This document shows positions 61,923-64,000 of a stretch of DNA of 64,000 nucleotides, piece by piece. How positions within the stretch are numbered: the stretch's first letter is position 1; each line of letters starts with the position of its first letter. The stretch lies in NCBI RefSeq assembly GCF_023073915.1, contig NZ_JADPKK010000022.1, positions 806,001 through 870,000 of the forward strand, given 5' to 3'. This DNA comes from Bradyrhizobium sp. 149. GTDB taxonomy: Bacteria > Pseudomonadota > Alphaproteobacteria > Rhizobiales > Xanthobacteraceae. Below the pieces are notes generated by a model, which saw nothing but the letters and a program-made list of their open reading frames with translations, was not told the origin of the DNA and did no database searches. A program made the translations under genes and the position numbers.

Positions 61923-61997
61923 GCTCCCTTCGTCTATCGGTTAGGACGCCACCCTTTCACGGTGGAGAGAGCGGTTCGATTCCGCTAGGGAGCGCCA
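61923..61997 (+). tRNA. tRNA-Glu(TTC)
   Basis: A 75-nt cloverleaf. Acceptor GCTCCCT/AGGGAGC, discriminator G, encoded CCA. Anticodon stem CCACC/GGTGG, loop CTTTCAC, anticodon TTC. T arm GGTTCGATTCC. Confidence 0.95.
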
Positions 61998-62294
61998 AAA
62001 CCACCCCAATTCCGCACGAAATCAGTCACTTAACTGATTTTCTTGACACTCTCTGGCCATTCGTGCCGACGCCACGTCTTACAAAGACGTCCAGCACCGG
62101 GTCGGGGGAGATGAGCGAGCCGTGCGTGCGGCTTATGCAACGTTGACTTGTAGTGCGGCGCCACACCCGTCGTCCCATGTCGCCGCAACCGCAAGAGCAC
62201 CATCCGTCGCGACAAACAGCGCTACCGCGGCCGCCGCGTCATCGGGAACGCCTTCTGTCGCCAGAATAGTCGGCTATCGTTCGTACACTGAAGC
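61998..62294. other. Intergenic region after tRNA-Glu
   Basis: Besides the terminator, a TTGACA at 62043 lacks a matching -10. No integrase gene or repeat of the tRNA 3' end was noticed, and frames here look non-coding. Confidence 0.4.
62019..62044 (+). terminator. Terminator of tRNA-Glu
   Basis: AAATCAGT-CACTTA-ACTGATTT followed by TCTT, 21 bases after the tRNA end. Confidence 0.8.
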
Positions 62295-62696
62295 TCAAGG
62301 ACTTAAGTTCATCACGATCGAAGCGCGTCGCAACGATGCCCGGCGAGAAGAACCCGTCGTTCGAGCATTGGGAATCTCCACACGTCTTGATGCTTGGAAG
62401 TTATGTCGGCGTTCCTCCTGATCGCGGCGCTGGCACAAGGGCTGGCTCCGTCTTTGCGCATCCCGCTCTGCCCCAGAGGCCCAGCCGCCTACCGCGAGCC
62501 ACATCACAACGCCCCGACAGAAGTTGAAGGCGAGACGTCCATGAAGAAAGCTGCTCCCCGGCTCTGACGCAGCCAGGCGATACGAATTGCCGAGAGCGCG
62601 GACGATCTCGATCATCGCCATGAGGTCATGGTGCGTCAGCATCAAATGAGTGCTCGCGAGCGGCAGCAGAAGGGCTTGAATGCCAATGTTGTTCAT
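62295..62696 (-). CDS. Hypothetical protein overlapping the AraC gene, 133 aa
   Basis: Its ATG overlaps the AraC stop (ATGA), suggesting translational coupling. MNNIGIQALLLPLASTHLML, then THHDLMAMIEIVRALGNSYRLAASEPGSS and a short hydrophobic part (RGVVMWLAVGGWASG). The C-terminal 60 residues are Arg/Ser-rich and look less like protein, so the true end may have been altered. No family recognised. Confidence 0.4.
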   Translation of the reverse strand: MNNIGIQALLLPLASTHLMLTHHDLMAMIEIVRALGNSYRLAASEPGSSFLHGRLAFNFCRGVVMWLAVGGWASGAERDAQRRSQPLCQRRDQEERRHNFQASRRVEIPNARTTGSSRRASLRRASIVMNLSP

Positions 62697-63547
62697 GACG
62701 GGCCTGCTCCTGCGCGCGGCAGCGGCATGAATTGCGCGAGATAGGCGCTCCTCCATTGATACGGCGTATCGCCGACAAAGCGCTTGAACACCGTGGTGAA
62801 ATGCGCCTGGGTCTGGAAGCCTACGGTCAAGGCGATATCGACCAGAGTGATTTCGGCCTGCTTGAGCAGCTCCTGAGCGCGCTCAATGCGCCGCCGCAGC
62901 AGATATTCGTGAGGCCGCACGCCGGTGGCTGCGCGGAACTGCGCGGCGAAGTGCATCCTGCTCAGACCGGCCACGGCGGCCATGTCCTGAAGCGTGATCT
63001 TGCTGGTCAGATTCTTGTCGACATATTGCAGGACGCGCTTGAGACGCCAATTCTGCAATGACCGTACGGTCCGGGTTCCGTCCTGCTCGTGAACGGTGTC
63101 AGCCGGATCGAGCTCAGCTAGTCCGCCTGTCGCCTGCCGGCTGAACGTCCGGGTGAGGATCGCAAGCCGTAGCGCGTCGGCCATGATGGCGGAATGGGTA
63201 TCGTGCGTGGCCTCGGTTGCCGCGAGCGCATCCGCGAGCCGTTGCATGACCGGATCGGTGAATTCTCCCGCTGCAAATGCCGTCTCGCTCTCGGCAGGCG
63301 CCCCCGCCAGGAGTTTTCCGGAGAGCCTGAAGCGAGGCTCGCGAGCGGCTGTGCGCTCGACATCAGCCGCATACGTCTCGACCGCCAGGGCCACGTCCAG
63401 ATGGACCAAAGACAGCATAGTTTCGCCTTGGTCGAACCGGTCAGGAAGTTTCGACAGCCCGAGCCGATCGCGATCGGCCGCCGAGATATCGATTGCGCGA
63501 ACGTCATGATCCAAAACCGTCTGTGAGCGTGACACCTGCAGCGACAT
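62693..63547 (-). CDS. AraC-family transcriptional regulator
   Basis: A 284-residue protein. The C-terminal ~100 residues are the AraC double helix-turn-helix (KITLQDMAAVAGLSRMHFAAQFRAATGVRPHEYLLRRRIERAQELL and ITLVDIALTVGFQTQAHFTTVFKRFVGDTPYQWR). The N-terminal part has no recognised sensor domain. AAGGAG precedes the ATG. Palindromes at 63671-63700 lie upstream and could be its own operator. Confidence 0.92.
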   Translation of the reverse strand: MSLQVSRSQTVLDHDVRAIDISAADRDRLGLSKLPDRFDQGETMLSLVHLDVALAVETYAADVERTAAREPRFRLSGKLLAGAPAESETAFAAGEFTDPVMQRLADALAATEATHDTHSAIMADALRLAILTRTFSRQATGGLAELDPADTVHEQDGTRTVRSLQNWRLKRVLQYVDKNLTSKITLQDMAAVAGLSRMHFAAQFRAATGVRPHEYLLRRRIERAQELLKQAEITLVDIALTVGFQTQAHFTTVFKRFVGDTPYQWRSAYLAQFMPLPRAGAGPS

Positions 63548-63605
63548 CGTCGACTCTCCTTCTTCCGTTTTCGATCCGGCCAGGCCTGACCGGCTTGTCC
63601 GAATG

Positions 63606-63908
63606 TCATGAGAGCAGAGTAGTTCGGCGGTCCTCGCGATCCATTCTACGCGCGGGTGAGTCGATAGGTTCTCGGGTTAACCGAGTCATACCTAGGTATG
63701 TTCGCGGCATGTTCGTCTGGTGAGAATGCCGACGCGACACCTCACCGGCGTCGCGGATGCGGGCGGGACTCGCGGCGCGAACTGCCTGCGATAAGTTGAC
63801 GCGCTTTTTGCGTGGCTTCGCCGTGGAACCAGGCGAGTTGGCCGGCTTTTCCGGGGAATACCACACGTCGGTGCTTTCTCCGGATTGCGTGGCGCGCAGG
63901 TCTTCCAC
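63606..63908 (-). CDS. Doubtful ORF, up to 100 aa
   Basis: GTG-started frame VEDLRATQSGESTDVWYSPE... The first 25 codons have GC-rich third positions; the rest is weaker and crosses the palindromes at 63671-63700. No ribosome site. It may be non-coding. Confidence 0.2.
   Translation of the reverse strand: MEDLRATQSGESTDVWYSPEKPANSPGSTAKPRKKRVNLSQAVRAASPARIRDAGEVSRRHSHQTNMPRTYLGMTRLTREPIDSPARRMDREDRRTTLLS
63671..63700. promoter_or_regulatory. Two adjacent palindromes upstream of the AraC gene
   Basis: CTCGG/CCGAG arms (63671-63685) are followed by the perfect 14-base palindrome CATACCTAGGTATG at 63687-63700, about 125-150 bp upstream of the AraC start. Probable binding site of a dimeric regulator; which one is not known. 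Confidence 0.5.
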
Positions 63909-64000
63909 GCGAGCACGAAAATCACGCCGCTAGATGTTGTGGACACGATCAAATCGCGGCATCAACGCTGCCGGTATGAAAAGAACGACTGCCAGCGACG

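Noticed and set aside
62122..62421. 99-codon plus-strand frame after tRNA-Glu
   Set aside because: Ser/Ala/Arg-rich with no ribosome site; it overlaps the end of the better-supported minus-strand ORF.
61923..64000. Genomic island integrated at tRNA-Glu
   Set aside because: No integrase gene and no direct repeat of the tRNA 3' end was seen, and the following genes have ordinary composition.

Overview
The window is GC-rich, densely coded chromosomal DNA from an alphaproteobacterium, most likely Bradyrhizobium or a close relative in the Nitrobacteraceae. The evidence is the aapJQMP operon divergent from metC, the many small secreted or single-membrane-span proteins of the kind common in Bradyrhizobium (DUF3551, DUF6481, DUF2934, MXKDX-type), and interspersed palindromic repeats whose chance translations read VGTLRFA(H/Y)PT and GRGKPGHDG. 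This assignment rests on recognition, not on a search. I see no prophage, CRISPR array, IS element, rRNA or replication origin.

Layout. 0-7.3 kb (minus strand): two tandem paralogous TPR/O-GlcNAc-transferase-like genes (the left one cut by the window edge) and the general amino-acid ABC transporter aapP-M-Q-J. 7.6-10.7 kb (plus): metC with a hairpin-rich leader, and a Na/phosphate-cotransporter-like gene. 10.7-14.5 kb (minus): a four-gene overlapping operon for lipid-linked sugar modification of the envelope (GT39/ArnT-like, PAP2, GT2, LAB_N). 14.5-21.9 kb (minus): the alpha-2-macroglobulin/pbpC pair. 22-29 kb: tRNA-Arg, an orphan PLP-fold protein with a possible membrane partner, and a run of small envelope or secreted proteins. 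29.3-32.2 kb: a TRAP transporter. 32.2-33.6 kb: an AT-richer, frame-broken metallopeptidase gene flanked by inverted copies of an interspersed repeat. 33.6-38.4 kb: a GntR regulator divergent from a TRAP transporter plus DapA-family enzyme operon, with a clear promoter/operator. 38.4-45.2 kb: a leucine/isovalerate catabolic operon (isovaleryl-CoA dehydrogenase, carboxylase beta and alpha subunits, HMG-CoA lyase) with a divergent AraC regulator. 45.3-53 kb: Lrp regulator, complex I accessory subunit, OpgC, tRNA-Pro, DUF192, double cold-shock protein and sirtuin. 53-62 kb: many very small genes with strong terminators, HU, CsbD-like, VOC, GST and PilZ proteins, and tRNA-Glu. 62.3-64 kb: an AraC regulator overlapping a small downstream ORF.

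Functional themes are uptake of amino acids and organic acids (aap and two TRAP systems), their catabolism (liu-type operon, DapA-family aldolase), and envelope maintenance. The most unusual observations are the repeat-flanked broken metallopeptidase gene, the palindromic operator over a near-consensus promoter at 34.4 kb, a pair of paralogous 53-residue membrane proteins 23 kb apart, the orphan PLP-fold protein at 23-24.6 kb, a mini-protein resembling the N-terminus of porins, and several small genes too short for ordinary gene calling. None proves a new system. They are leads.
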